From: Lomentospora prolificans
Lineage: Eukaryota; Ascomycota; Sordariomycetes; Microascales; Microascaceae
DNA: 64,000 bases
Reading direction: 5' to 3'
Assembly: GCA_029532625.1 (NCBI GenBank)
Contig: JARFXM010000004.1
Span: forward strand, 1,302,001 to 1,366,000
This document shows positions 11,659-23,476 of this stretch, piece by piece; position 1 is the first letter of the stretch; each line of letters begins with the position of its first letter. The translations under genes and the position numbers were made by a program. The notes under the pieces were generated by a model that ran no database searches, was not told the origin of the DNA, and saw only the letters and a list, made by a program, of their open reading frames with translations.

Positions 11659-12947
11659 AGGTTCGACGACGTCAGAAATAGCACAATACTGGGATGGTAA
11701 CTGTAGTCGCTACTTTCAATATTTAGTAGACATTCAGTATAACGAACTGGCGACCTCGCCGGTATCACCAAGCATGCATAGGTGGAAGGTACATGTGATA
11801 ATACCCTGTCAAGAAACGCCTGAGCTGAACTTATGTGTCGATAGACGAGTCGGTATACGGTCGTTAGGCGTGGAAGTTGGTCTATTTAGAGCCGTTCTCA
11901 GGAGCCTACTGCTATGGGAGTCGACATTGGCATCGGCCCCCTCTGACGTCTTCAATTGAACGGGAGAAGAAAAAGACCCGACCATGTGCCCCAGAGGACT
12001 AGCGGGAGCTTGAGGGTAGTGGACGGAAAGGAGCGGCTTAGTAATGAGTCCGCGTGGAAGTGATCGAAGGTCTCGCCTCTTCGATCTCGCGCTCCCAATG
12101 CTACTCTCAGCATCTCGTCCTGGTACGCTATTTTATGTGCCGCCACTTTGGCATATTCCTCGCATATTATAATGTCTTTCTCAACGACTAAAAGGAATTT
12201 AAAGGCGCTCTGGAGAAACCGAATATATACTGCGATGGTGTCAGTTGGGGAGATCCCCCTGCACCAACAACGCGCGTTTAACACGTCTATTATGCAGTAG
12301 ATGCCTAGGGAGCGACTCGATATCAATCCATTAGATCAATGATCGCTCCGCTGGATAAGAAGTAGGCAATGCTCTTGCTTCAACACTGCCGTCGTAAACC
12401 TTAGTATGGTGCAACGAGCACGAGGTCGTACTGAGTTGTGCTTCGCTGAAACGCCAACCAAATCACTGCATCATACCGCCACAAATCCTTTTTTCCTCTT
12501 TCCACCTTGCCTAGACATGCCTTGTCACATGGCGGGACCTATGCTGCAATTGTGTTCGAGAAGCATAAACGGTACCTTGGCGTGTCCACATTCTGTATTT
12601 TGAGAACTTCAAATTCATCCCCCAGGCTCCCGTCTCCTTGGATCGTTGATTACTCTACCCCTCGAGCATCGCCACGGCAGCAAATATTAATCGTACTCTG
12701 CCAACTCCCGCCTGCGGACAGCCACTCAGAGATAGGCAGTACTGAGGCTGTCTTTTGACCACTAGGTTCGTGGATACACTCCATTCATGCGGGGGCTGCC
12801 TACTTTTGAAAAGAGCCCTTGCCTACTACACCTTCTTAGCTCAGATTTCTCATATCCTCGCCGATTACACTTGTTCACTGGGGAGACCATCTGTTTTGGA
12901 TAGCGGGGTTGGTTTGTGGCCCTCCATCCAGGTAGCCGCCGTTTCCA
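11659..12947. promoter_or_regulatory. Long divergent intergenic region EED / PAS protein
   Basis: About 1.3 kb between two divergent genes. It probably holds both promoters, long leaders and perhaps the true first exon of EED. A minus-strand open frame at 11952-12326 (124 codons) includes EEYAKVAAHKIAYQDEMLRV, which could form a helix, but I recognise no family. The plus-strand frames at 11432-11959 and 12406-12976 have no recognisable motif. No RNA gene is evident. Confidence 0.4.
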
Positions 12948-14862
12948 ATGGACCAAACATTCATGACTATACATAGTGAGTGGCTTGCGTAGATTCAGAC
13001 AAAGACGATTGTCGGCTTTCCTCTAAATTTCTGGATTTTGAGCTTAACTACGCATATCAGGTATTCATTCGTCGGGCGCGCACGAGAAACTAACGCTCAA
13101 TTTTCTTAGACCTGTCCCATGATGCCATTATTCTCTTCGCTTCCGCGTCCGTAGCTGACATCCTGGGATACCTGCCTGAAGAAATCGAAAACCGGTCATG
13201 TTTCGACTACTTTCATCCAGACGAAGTCCCATTCGCTCGTTCGGTTCATAGCCGTGGTGTGCTCCTTGATAAGGCGGCGGTCCTCCATTACTGTCGGATA
13301 CGAGCCCGAGATGGGAGATGGATTAGCTGTGAATGCTGTTTTACTGTGGTCCACGATGTGCTCGTTGCCTGCACGAGCGTTTATCAACGAGGCGAAAGAA
13401 GTGAGAGTAAGTTCCTCTGTGGTTCCTGGCCTGCTACCATCGTATACCCTGCTTTTGGCATGTCTTTAAATAGATATCACTGTAGGCTAACAGGACCGAA
13501 GGACGCGCGATCGAGGCACCACAGATACGCCGCATCTTTTCCTGTTCCCCAAGAGATCCTAGATATCACATGCTCGAGCACCTTTCACCGAGATTTAAAA
13601 TGCCACCTATGGAAAGAGAGCCAAGAGCCGCACTGATTCTGAATCGATTCACGAGGACTCATACTATAATGTTTGCAACGAATGCCGTTTCTACCATTCT
13701 GGGATTGGGGCCTGACCAGATAAAGGATAAGAGCTTCTATGAATGTATCCAAGAAAATTGTTTGACAGATGCTGTTCGGTGTTTGGAGAGCGCCAAGGCT
13801 AACGATTCTATCGCCTATCTGCGCTTTTGGTACCGGGATCCGCGGAGGGAGGAGGATTTCACGGCGGATGAAGTGGACACCGAAGCAAGGTTCGCCGAAG
13901 AGGTCGTTGGTAATAGCCAAACAATGCCACAAGCCGGGCCGAGGATGGGCTTTCCTTCGAGGCTTTGGGAGGATACTAGCGCTTCCCACACGAATCAACA
14001 TAGCAGCTCCGAAGCTTGTCCAGTTCGGCCAATCCCTCAGATGTTCCCTGGACAGTTACAATCGAACCTGCAGAATCATCGAGAGCAACTATTGAACCAG
14101 CCCATATCCTCGTTTGAATTAGAGGCTGTGGTTTCTTGCACATCGGATGGTCTGGTGGTAGTCTTGCGGAAAGCCCGCCCGCCGATTCCTGTTGCCCACC
14201 CACCCCTCCTCCCTTTTGACTTCGAGAACGGACTTTTCGCTGCGCCTTGGGGCCAGCAGTCGATAACCCCCTGTTTTCCACCCGATGTCCTGCATAACTT
14301 TCGACCTCCTCTGCTTCCACAGTTTATGCCTCTTAGAGAGAATGTTAAGGCCGCTGGTGGTCCTCCTCTCGATCAACTCATGAAATCTATTAGGGACGTG
14401 GCTGTTTTTGCCTGGGCATTGGTGGGAATCAATGAGAACTTAGCAACTTATGGGAGGGGTCTTCCAACAGGGGATTCTCAGTTTCCTGTCACTCACAGTG
14501 GTCTAGGCACCCCTCATGCAGAGATCCATCCTCCGTTCGATGCTACCGAAAGACCCGGGTCACTCACTGACGTAGCTAGGAGCAGTCAGTGGCGGATAGG
14601 GGACACACCTTCTGATCCGCGATCACATCCTCGAGCTTGGCGATGTTCTGATCGTTCATCACGCTCGCTTTTCGCGGCAGGGCCGCAATCTCCACAATCG
14701 TCAGCATGCGACGCAGAATTTCTCCCCCCTCCCGGAAGTATCCCCCACCGCTTTGACTCGGCACACCAAAGTGGAGATCGCCAATGGCCCGATCCTACGG
14801 TTTCCTCGAATATCCAGCCGGCTTACACATCAAGCGGACTGACGCGCTGTCTTAAGCGATAA
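12948..14862 (+). CDS. PAS-domain protein, fungal orphan family
   Basis: Probable sensor or transcriptional regulator of unknown ligand. Exons 12948-12975, 13110-13406 and 13502-14862 join in phase to 561 aa. The start MDQTFMTIHNLSHDAIILFA leads into a PAS fold (SVADILGYLPEEIENRSCFD, YFHPDEVPFARSVHSRGV, RIRARDGRWISCECCFTVVH). A second PAS-like segment begins FTRTHTIMFATNAVSTILGL, with SFYECIQENCLTDAVRCLES and YLRFWYRD. The C-terminal half is low-complexity, Pro/Ser-rich and probably disordered. No GATA or bHLH DNA-binding domain is visible, unlike WC-1. The second intron appears to use an AAG acceptor just after a CTAAC branch site (13484-13501), because the nearer CAG overlaps the branch point. 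The arrangement recalls a conserved but uncharacterised Eurotiomycete PAS protein. Confidence 0.8.
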
Positions 14863-15395
14863 TATCGACACTCGTGGATTAGTCGGAAACACTGTTGCAG
14901 AACTTGACATGGGTTTTTCGATCACACTCGGATTCTAGTTATGTGTTTGTTATCCTGCTAATAACTCCCTTGACGACCGATTACGTGGTATCGGGGAGGC
15001 CTAACCGTTGGGAATCTAGCGGTGTGTTATCGGAACCTATATATGTTTCCCACCCTCCGAGCTTTGTGCGCTAAATCCACGTATCGGCCTTATAAAAAGG
15101 CCAGCCAAATTCTAATGGTGAAACTGATCTCACTTCACATTCACCTTTCTCGACATGATTACGTAATTTACCCAGCGTGGACCACAGATCTGGCATCGTC
15201 AGTGCGAAAGCCACGCATATACCCATCTAGCCATGTACAAGTACTCCCTTAAAATAAGCCCCTCCCTGTTTCCTTAACATCCTGGCCTTGTGACAACAAG
15301 AATCAAATTGTTGAGGCAGCTGGACCTACTGGTGTATACGCCGAGTCTTCGTTATCGTTTCGCTTGCAGCTCGATCTCGGCTCCACGAGTTTGTC
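14863..15395. other. Intergenic region, PAS protein / Yip1-domain gene
   Basis: 533 bp between two co-oriented genes, holding the terminator of the first and the promoter of the second. A plus-strand frame at 15022-15252 shows no motif. I see nothing else supported. Confidence 0.4.
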
Positions 15396-16402
15396 ATGGC
15401 TTCCTCGAGTAGGTTGGACTCTTCCAGGCCGGATAACCTGACCGACGACGACCTCATAGATCCAGATGACGGTGCGCTACCATACCTCCTATAGCCACGC
15501 CTTTGACTAACCCGATATCAGCTGATCTCAACGACCTTGATGATCCTTTAGCCACAAATGCCTCCACCCGACAGCCTCTAACAGGGTCAATCTCGTCTCG
15601 ACCTCTTAACCAAACCTATCTTACTTCCCGAATTCCCGGTGAAGATCGTCGCGCTCCGCAAAACACGATTGACGAATCCGTTTGGGCAACTCTACGCCGC
15701 GATCTTCTTGGTGTCTGGGGGAAGATGCGAGAGGTTCTATACCCGCGGCATTTATTCATTGGTACTGTTCTAGAATCTGCCGGAGGGTTTCAAGGCGCGT
15801 ACGAAAACTTACGGGAAGGCGGTATTTCCGGCGCCCGTGACGAGCTGGCGGGATTTGCCGGGCGAGTCTTGGATACAGAGGCTCTTTTGAGCCAAGGGAA
15901 CACGCCATATGGCGTGAAGGATTGGGATCTGTGGGGACCTCTCATATTCTGTCTCCTTCTTAGCTTGTTACTCAGCTTCAACGCTAGGGCCGATCAGCGG
16001 GACTTGGTCTTTAGTGGTGTCTTCGCTCTCGTGTGGATTGGCGAGGGTGTGGTCACGTTGCAAATCAAATTACTAGGTGGGAACATGTAAGTGACTTTTT
16101 CGCGAGCCTCTGTCAAGCTTCTTGCCCTAGCCACTAACGATTCGTCCTCTAGCTCATTTGCCCAGAGTGTATGCATTATCGGGTACACACTATTTCCACT
16201 CGTCATTGCCTCGTTGTTTTCTGCTCTCGGGCTTATCTGGATAGCACGGATACCCGTCTACTTGTTCCTGGTCTCTTGGTCACTTGCGGCTGGTGTTAGC
16301 ATTCTTGGAGGCAGCGGCGTTGTTCAAAATCGTGTTGGCTTGGCGGTTTACCCGCTCTTTGTATTCTACTCTGGTGTTGGATGTCTTTGTTTTATCAGCT
16401 AA
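15396..16402 (+). CDS. Yip1-domain Golgi membrane protein (YIP4/YIPF6 type)
   Basis: Multi-pass protein of the Yip1 family that interacts with Rab GTPases at the Golgi. Exons 15396-15471, 15522-16086 and 16153-16402 join in phase to 296 aa. The N-terminal ~120 residues are hydrophilic with an acidic start (DNLTDDDLIDPDD). The conserved cytosolic block includes IDESVWATLRRDLLGVWGKM and REVLYPRH, then GVKDWDLWGPLIFCLLLSLL opens the membrane region. Four or five hydrophobic helices follow, including LVFSGVFALVWIGEGVVTLQ, VCIIGYTLFPLVIASLFSAL and IPVYLFLVSWSLAAGVSILG, ending CLCFIS. DLWGPL is the family hallmark. A second, divergent Yip1 protein lies at 59231-60222. Confidence 0.85.
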
Positions 16403-16788
16403 CCCTCGAGCTACCCTTCGTGTGCCCCTAGGGGTCTACACAAAGTATCTGCTGTTGCTCGGTTTGGCGAACTGTATCGATAGTATTGAAGTAGAGGAGT
16501 GTAGTAAATTTAACAGTAGCAGGTCTTTCACTTTGTCAGGGAAAGCAAGGCATGCGCCACGTATATACGCTGGCCACAATCTTCAACATGATGGCTACTT
16601 GGACGTTGTCTCTTGATTGAACAGGGGACCTGGAAGTCGATAGTTCACTGAACTTCATAAATGTTCATTGAATTTCGGTATACAGACCCGACGATGTCTA
16701 GTTCCTACTGGATGCCGTCAAGGACCCTGCCGCCCAGTTGGTTTGGCTGCTGCTTAAAGAAGCGTGAGACTGGGTAATGAGCTCACTG
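16403..16788. other. Convergent 3' intergenic region, Yip1-domain gene / YRB2-like
   Basis: 386 bp between convergent 3' ends. The plus-strand frame at 16284-16616 is an out-of-frame extension of the Yip1 gene's last exon and I do not regard it as coding. Confidence 0.5.
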
Positions 16789-18557
16789 TCATGCACCTCT
16801 GAGCTCGCGCTGTATAATGCTTATCTCATTCATGAATGTTTTAGCGTTCGCAGCACTCATCTGTAGTATAAGTTAGCTTAGTCGTTGAATGCGGCTGATG
16901 ATACGGACCTTCATATTTACACTAAACGGGTGAGGTGGCCGATCCCCTGGGCCTGATTCAAAAGCTGTAAAAAGTATGTTCACAGCTTTTAAGGACGCCT
17001 TCTCTTGGAATACCATGGCGGGGAGGAGTACGGTATTAAGAATCAGGCGGTGGGTTTGGTCTTGTCGCATGATGAGCCTCACGCCCCTAAACATGTCAAT
17101 ACCGGGTGACGTGGTATACTCCTCTTCGAGCGAGGACGCATCGAAGGTACCAGAAACAGGATTGCCACCTTCATCGAAGTCCACGCACGTCTCAGGGACA
17201 TTGATCTTGAGAATCCCTGCCCCACGCTCCTTCCAACCGGCTTCCTTGTTGTCGTTATCGATGTAATACATCTTTGCACGGACTTGTACCACAGTTGCCT
17301 CCCCAGTCTCACCGTCATCGACTGTAACTGAGTCCATATTCACGTAAGCACCGCTCCACAGACCGGGAAACGCTCCAGCATGGAGGTTTAACAACTTACT
17401 TCTCTGAAGCCTCATCCGTTTTCGGTCATCTGCAGCTGCCTTCGAGTCGTCCTTCTCCGGCGTGCCTTTTTCGACCTTTTCTTCATCATCAGCAGCAACC
17501 TCGCCATCTGTGTCCCCGCTACTACCATCCTCTCCATCGCTATCCGGTGCCCCAAATGGTCGTGGTTTTCCACCTCTTTTCAACGATTCGCCGGGGGTGG
17601 CGAAAGAGGTAAGCTTTCCTGAGGTACCGGCTGTGAAGGGTGAGCCAAATGAAGTTCCAAGCCGATTAGAGTTAGCGGGTGTAAGTGAGAGGAAGGGCGA
17701 CGAATTCGTCGGCTGCGAAAAGCTTAGACTAGGTTTATCGGCGCCGAGGTTCGCAAACGCTGATCTTGGAGCTGCATTACCGAAAGATGCCCCTTTTAAA
17801 GCTCCACCCAAAGCTCCGAAAGGCGATGTTGCCGAAGTTAGTTTTGAGAAGCCGGAGTTAGCGAAGGCTGAAGATCCCGAAGTGCTATTCTCGGCCCGAG
17901 TGGTGTCGCTGACACCAGATCTAGAACCTGCGTCCGCGACGTTTAGTGGCAGCGGATCCTTCCAACAAGGATTAGATGAGAATCTCAAATCTACCGACTA
18001 GGAAGCAGGACTAAACATACGACTGATCGTTCTTCTTCATGCTTTTCTTTAACACCATCATTGAAACTGGTGCAAGGTGATAGTTCGTCGCGATGGCGCT
18101 TCTTCTCAGGCCCAGACACCTGACACTCCTCATAGTCACGTTAGCAGCTCAGTATTCTACTTTTGTATATGCGATCTGTATGCAAATCATCTCGTCCTAC
18201 TCAAAGCTCCAAACCTCGAGTAAGTGTTGAGAGTAGAGGTACACGTGAATGGATGGGTGGCATTACCTCATGATGGTTACCTATATTCGCTTTCTTGGTC
18301 CCAATAGAATCGCCGGTATCCAGCTGGTCATGAGCCCTTTTCTTCTTGGGAGAGGAAACTAGGTTCTTCAAGCTTGTTTGCTGTTTCTCTGGGTCCGCGT
18401 CTGGTGTACGTGAACGGCGTGACGCCTTGTCAAGCTCGGAAATACTCGTGTTTCGAAGCTCCTCCCGCGCCGCGGTGGTTTCTGCGTCTTCTTTAGGAGG
18501 CACATCGGAACCAAACTCGGTCGCTTTTGGACTAGGCGACCTTGAGTCGGGAGCCAT
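16789..18557 (-). CDS. Ran-binding protein with RanBP1 domain (YRB2/Nup50-like)
   Basis: Probable nuclear cofactor for Ran-GTP and exportin, related to yeast Yrb2 and fission yeast Hba1. Exons 18267-18557, 18021-18119, 16909-17958 and 16789-16860 keep phase and give 503 aa. The N-terminus (MAPDSRSPSPKATEF) is charged, with two basic clusters, SPKKKRAHDQLD and PEKKRHRDEL, that could be nuclear signals. A Ser/Gly/Phe-rich middle (SAFANSGFSKLTSATSPFGA) resembles FG-repeat linkers. The C-terminal RanBP1 domain includes VQVRAKMYYIDNDNKEAGWK, ERGAGILKINV and MRQDQTHRLILNTVLLPAM. The last exon adds MSAANAKTFMNEISIIQREL. The second and third introns are inferred; the third uses an AAG acceptor at 17959. 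An upstream ATG at 18623 is possible. Confidence 0.8.
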
Positions 18558-19295
18558 TGCTGGCTTGATGGAAGTAGATACGGCGACCCTGGACTGTAGA
18601 TGGATGGGATTTATGTCCCGCACATAGATAAGGGAAGAGGATTTTTGGCGATTTTGTTTCCGTTACGTGCAAGAGCACGACATAGAATAGTCGTAAGACT
18701 GTTCGTTAGGTTGCGGATGGCGGCCTTGTTGTTCTGGTGGGTATGGGTGCGAAGGAGAGAGTTTGGCAGGTTCGCAAAATGCTTAAAAGTGGGGTGGGAG
18801 CCGTGTGGTAGCCAGCTGTGGAGACAACTCTTGCTAGCAGTGAATATCACTTGGTGTATGAAACGAGGATCCTTCGGTTGTCACGCTGCGGAAGACTACA
18901 TGTAGTGGCTCGGACGTTGAACTATCCTACAACTTTTTATAACACAAGTGTCGGTTCCCGTCAAAAGCGGCCTTAATACGATGCTTCGAATAAATAAATA
19001 AGCCCACAGGTATTCTCTCCTTCGAAGGTGCACAATTTGGATTGGGCTCTTGCTCCTTCGTTACGTCCTCATGCTTGGGCAGGAGATCAATAATAATTGA
19101 TATCTGCAATTTCCCTGCTTAGACTCCGCATCATGTGACCTGGCGTCAGACTGGTGTCTTTGTGTAGCCACGGCGACCCCCCGGGGGGGCACTTAAAACA
19201 TTTAATGCTTGGCCACTGCAGTGCAAAACTCACCTCTCTGGCTCGATGCGGTGATAGTGACTTGTACGCCGTTTTGCGACTTATTTTTGTTTAAC
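18558..19295. promoter_or_regulatory. Divergent promoter region YRB2-like / HRQ1
   Basis: 738 bp between divergent starts. Frames at 18600-18905 and 18611-18850 are unrelated to known families. A GC-rich run of C and G occurs at 19177-19188 (CCCCCCGGGGGG), a self-complementary stretch about 110 bp before the HRQ1 start. No TATA box stands out. Confidence 0.4.
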
Positions 19296-22200
19296 ATGTC
19301 TAATGGGAAAAGAAAGCTCGAGCCTGAGCCTTGTGATTCATCGCCGCTACGGGTACGGGGTTTCTTGGACCTAGAGTACACTCGACCAGGCACAGCCCCG
19401 CCAAATTGTACCTTCAGTTGGCCAGAGCCGTTGAAAGATTTGGAAAGGGTCCATAGTGCCCTGAACCTGGTTTTCACCTTCTGCTGCACTCGCAAACATG
19501 TCATCACTACACTTGATAGCATCAAGTCTACTGTTGAATCCCATATTGGACGAACGCTCACTGCTCAAGATGTTGCTGCCGTAGCAGCAATCCGCCCAGA
19601 CGCAATCAACTTCTCTTACGCCAACGAGGCCTCGCTACGCCTGGATATCAAGGGTTCCGAACGAGACACCATATTTAAGCACAATCCACCCAAAGCTGTC
19701 ACCTCTCAGGGCCCACCAACTGACCTGTCGGTTGGCGGTGTGACCGGTTTGAGTAACCTCGTGTCTGCCCCTGGCGTTGGGTGCCGGGAATCTGATAGAG
19801 ACGTTCTCTTCTTCGAGTTTACTGATGGTGATCCTAAACCCCATGGCGAGAAGAAGCAAGCTCGAAGGCAGTCACGCCGAGCCGGACGAGTGGGACAGCA
19901 TAATCTGACGATGCCGGCTTTCAACCCGACTGACCTACGTCTTTTGATTGAACGTCGCAATAGAAAATTTCGTGAGTCCCTAAGCGCCTTCATCGACCAA
20001 TGCTCAGCTGAAAACGTTGACCCTGTCAAATCGTTAAACGAGCGAGCTCTGCTGTTTATCCCACAGCGACCGGCGCACGTAGAGACTGATTCGCAGGACG
20101 TCGCTGCCTCTACAATAATCGGAGGATGCCCAAAACGCATGCCTATTAGAGATATCATTATTGATCTCAAAGAATGCCCGTGGTATTCCGGTCAGATCGT
20201 CCCCGATGGTCATCGGGTTTTTGAACCCCAAGAGGCTGTATATGGTGACTTGGAGTTCTTGCTCAGTCAGAATGTGGTCAACGCTCTATATAACGCGAAA
20301 GGGATAGTGCGTCTCTACTCCCACCAAGCAGATGCTCTGAATCATTTGCATTCGGGAAGCCATGTCGTAGTCTCCACATCAACAAGTTCTGGCAAATCAT
20401 TAATCTATCAACTACCCATACTACACACGTTAGAACAGGACACTTCGTCTAGGGCTATGTTTATATTCCCTACGAAGGCCCTTGCGCAGGATCAAAAAAG
20501 GAGTCTACGGGAGCTTTTGAGCTATATGCCTGGGCTCGAGGATGTGCGAGTTGAGACATTCGATGGAGACACTCCATTTTCCGAACGTGTCGCAATCAGA
20601 GAAAATGCCAGTGTCATATTTACCAATCCGGACATGCTTCATATCACAATCCTACCCACAGAGGAGAGATGGAGAACCTTCCTTCAGAGCCTAAAGTATG
20701 TCGTGGGTATGTAGACCGTGCACCCTCGCATATTCATCTACAGATACTGGAACTGACAGTATAGTGGATGAATTGCATTTCTACAACGGCCAGTTAGGGG
20801 CCCATGTGTCGTTCATTCTTAGGAGGCTACGCCGCATCTGTGAGGCTCTGGGAAACCAAGAGCTACGATTCATTTCTTGCTCAGCTACCATGGCCCAACC
20901 TATTCAGCATTTCAAGACCATCTTTGGTGTCGAAGAAGTCAAATTGGTAGATACTGATGGATCACCGACGGGTATGTCTAGCCCACATTCCTTTCTAATC
21001 CGATGTAGTCGCTGACTTGTATAAAGGGCGGAAGGAGTTTGTATGCTGGAATACACCATACACAGACCCAGCAGATCCCACCAGCGGTCGGGGGAACGCG
21101 ATGGTGGAATGTTGCCGTCTTTTCTGTGAACTTATTCTTCGTGGGGTACGCACTATCGTGTTTTGTAAAACGCGTGGTCGCTGCGAGGGTCTACTCAATC
21201 TCGCCCGGCACGAGCTTGAACAAAGAGGACACCCGGAAACTTCAAAGAGAATAGTGGCATACCGAGGGGGTTATACCGCCGATGATCGACGCAAAATAGA
21301 AAGCGATATGTTTGACGGCCAGCTTCTTGGTATAATCGCCACCACCGCCCTCGAGCTCGGCATTGATATCGGAACTTTAGACTGTGTCCTAATCTGGGGT
21401 TTCCCATACACGATTTCAAATCTCCGTCAGCAGAGTGGCAGGGCGGGTCGGCGCAATGGGGATTCCCTCTCAATCTTACTTGGAGACCCATTGCCATCTG
21501 ATCAGCATTACATGCGCAACCCGGACAACTTGTTCTCCAAACTTAACGACGAGCCGCAGATTGATCTTCAAAATATACTGTTGCGAGAAGGCCACATCCA
21601 ATGCGCTGCGCATGAGCTTCCCATCCAACCAGATAAAGACGCTGTCTACTTCGGCGCTGATCTTCAACAAATATGTCAGAATCACCTAACCAAGGATGAC
21701 CTTGGGTTCTACCATTGCCATGTTCGGTTTCGCCCATCACCGTCAAGCTTCGTCTGTATAAGAAATTCTGAGGAAGAGCGTTTTGCCATCATTGACACTA
21801 CCAACGGACGTAGTAATGTTCTAGAAGATCTAGAAGCCTCTAGAGCTACGTTCACAATCTATGACGGCGCTATATACCTTCACCAAGGAGAAAAGTACCT
21901 CGTACGGGATTTCCAGCCGCAGAAACAGAGAGCGTTTGTTGAATTGGTGAAGGTTAACTGGACGACCCGGCCACGGGATTTCACTGATATAGATCCAGTT
22001 GAAACTGACGCTATTCGAAAGTTGAGAGGGTCAACTTCCCACGCCTTTTACGGGACGATCAAGATTGAGCAAAAGGTATTTGGATTCTTCAAGGTTGACT
22101 CGCGGGGCCGCCTTTTGGATGCGGTTATGGTGGATAATCCTTCCGTCATACGGCATACCAAAGGGTTATGGTTGGATGTTCCAAAAGAAGCCCTCGAATT

Positions 22201-22672
22201 GCTCAGAGCTCACAGGCTGAACGCTGCTGCTTCAATTCATGCAGCCGAGCATGCCATATTAAGCATGGTTCCTACACTTGTCCCGGCTATCCCCGGCGAT
22301 GTTCGGACTGAATGTAAAGCAGCAAAAAAGGAATTCGCTAAAAAAGAGACAACTAGGAAACGGCCTGGCCGACTGACGATTTACGATGCAGGCGGGGGTG
22401 CTTCCGGCTCTGGCGTAAGCACTAGAGCATTTGAACACATCGACAGCCTCCTAAGGCGAGCACTGGTGAGGGTTGAAGAATGCCGATGTACTGATGGATG
22501 CATGGAATGCGTTGCTTCGGAGCTTTGCTATGAAGGCAATGAGGTTATCACCAAGGTCGGCGCTGGAGTGGTTCTGAAGTCTTTACTCAATATTAGCATT
22601 GACGTAGATGAGTTACCTATGGGGAACGACAACGGCATCGAGACCATAATTGTTGCTAGAGCGATTCCATAA
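19296..22672 (+). CDS. HRQ1: ATP-dependent DNA helicase HRQ1 (RecQ4-like)
   Basis: 3'-5' superfamily 2 helicase implicated in interstrand crosslink repair and genome stability. Exons 19296-20706, 20765-20971 and 21027-22672 join in phase to 1087 aa; an N-terminal ubiquitin-like/DUF segment precedes the core. Motif I is VVSTSTSSGKSLIYQLPI, Ia is FIFPTKALAQDQKRSL, motif II is VVDELHF (split by intron 1), and III is ISCSATM. The helicase C domain has IVFCKTRGRCEGLLNLARHE, IATTALELGIDIG and LRQQSGRAGRRNGDS. The C-terminal Hrq1/DUF1998 region ends with the Cys cluster CRCTDGCMECVASELC, a likely metal site. The ATG at 19296 (MSNGKRKLEP) is preferred because the frame upstream has no other ATG. No damage is seen. 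Confidence 0.93.
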
Positions 22673-23476
22673 CCGTCATACCTGCCCAGTTCTCGCCCTC
22701 AGTCGAATATATGAGAACGAGAATGGTGCCTTCTAGTCGTGGAGGCCGTCACCATATAAAGGTAACTTGTGAGAACAATAAGGAGATACCCCTGCCAATA
22801 CTGATAGACGAGGCGTCAACTTCGTGCTCAATGAGGATAAGGCTTATCTGCGGCAAAACAGATTATCGTGTACGTTGTTCTAGCCGTGAATGTCGTAGAG
22901 AGTAGATGGTTGGATCAACGTCCGTACATGTATATTATGTTGTTAAAAGATTATGGGCCACAACATGCGAGTCAACTATAGTTGTTCTCAAATGGCGGAT
23001 CAAATAACATTGAAACCATGTCGCGACCCGCCCCATGGTCCAAAAGTACGAGTAACATGACACAGAGCATTGTCCTGCACACCCAAAGTGTGGGAAAATG
23101 GATATGATGAAACGGTGATGCATTGGGGAAAACTAGGCTAGCTCTGGTCAGTGCCAGCGGCATTGAATGAATAGGTGGGCGAAACGCTCGGACCGGTGGC
23201 TCCTGCGCCGCCAACACAAAGTGTCCTTCCTCAAGGGCCCCACAGCAGCATCGCATGCCAGTTACACATTTTCACTACAACAATTTATGGCCCAGGGTAC
23301 CGACCGCAAAGCACACTTGCGATTTTGCAAGACTCATTTAATACGAAAGTACGCGGCACTTTTCCGAAACTTTGAAAATACCAGTTATTGTATACATCTG
23401 CTCGTCTTTGCTGTGCGTGGAGCAGCGACGACACCTGAAGCTGAATGCCTTCGACTCAGGCCCAGCCTTCTCTGCC
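22673..23476. other. Intergenic region HRQ1 / UPF2
   Basis: About 800 bp between two co-oriented genes, with the HRQ1 terminator and UPF2 promoter. Small frames on both strands (22711-22905, 22972-23256, 23167-23553) have no recognisable motifs. I see no RNA gene. Confidence 0.4.

Noticed and set aside
11432..11959. 175-codon plus-strand frame
   Set aside because: It overlaps the 5' exons of EED in antisense and shows no family motif.
11952..12326. 124-codon minus-strand frame with a helix-like segment (EEYAKVAAHKIAYQDEMLRV)
   Set aside because: No recognised family, no splice context tying it to EED, and it lies in a long divergent intergenic region. It may be a chance frame.
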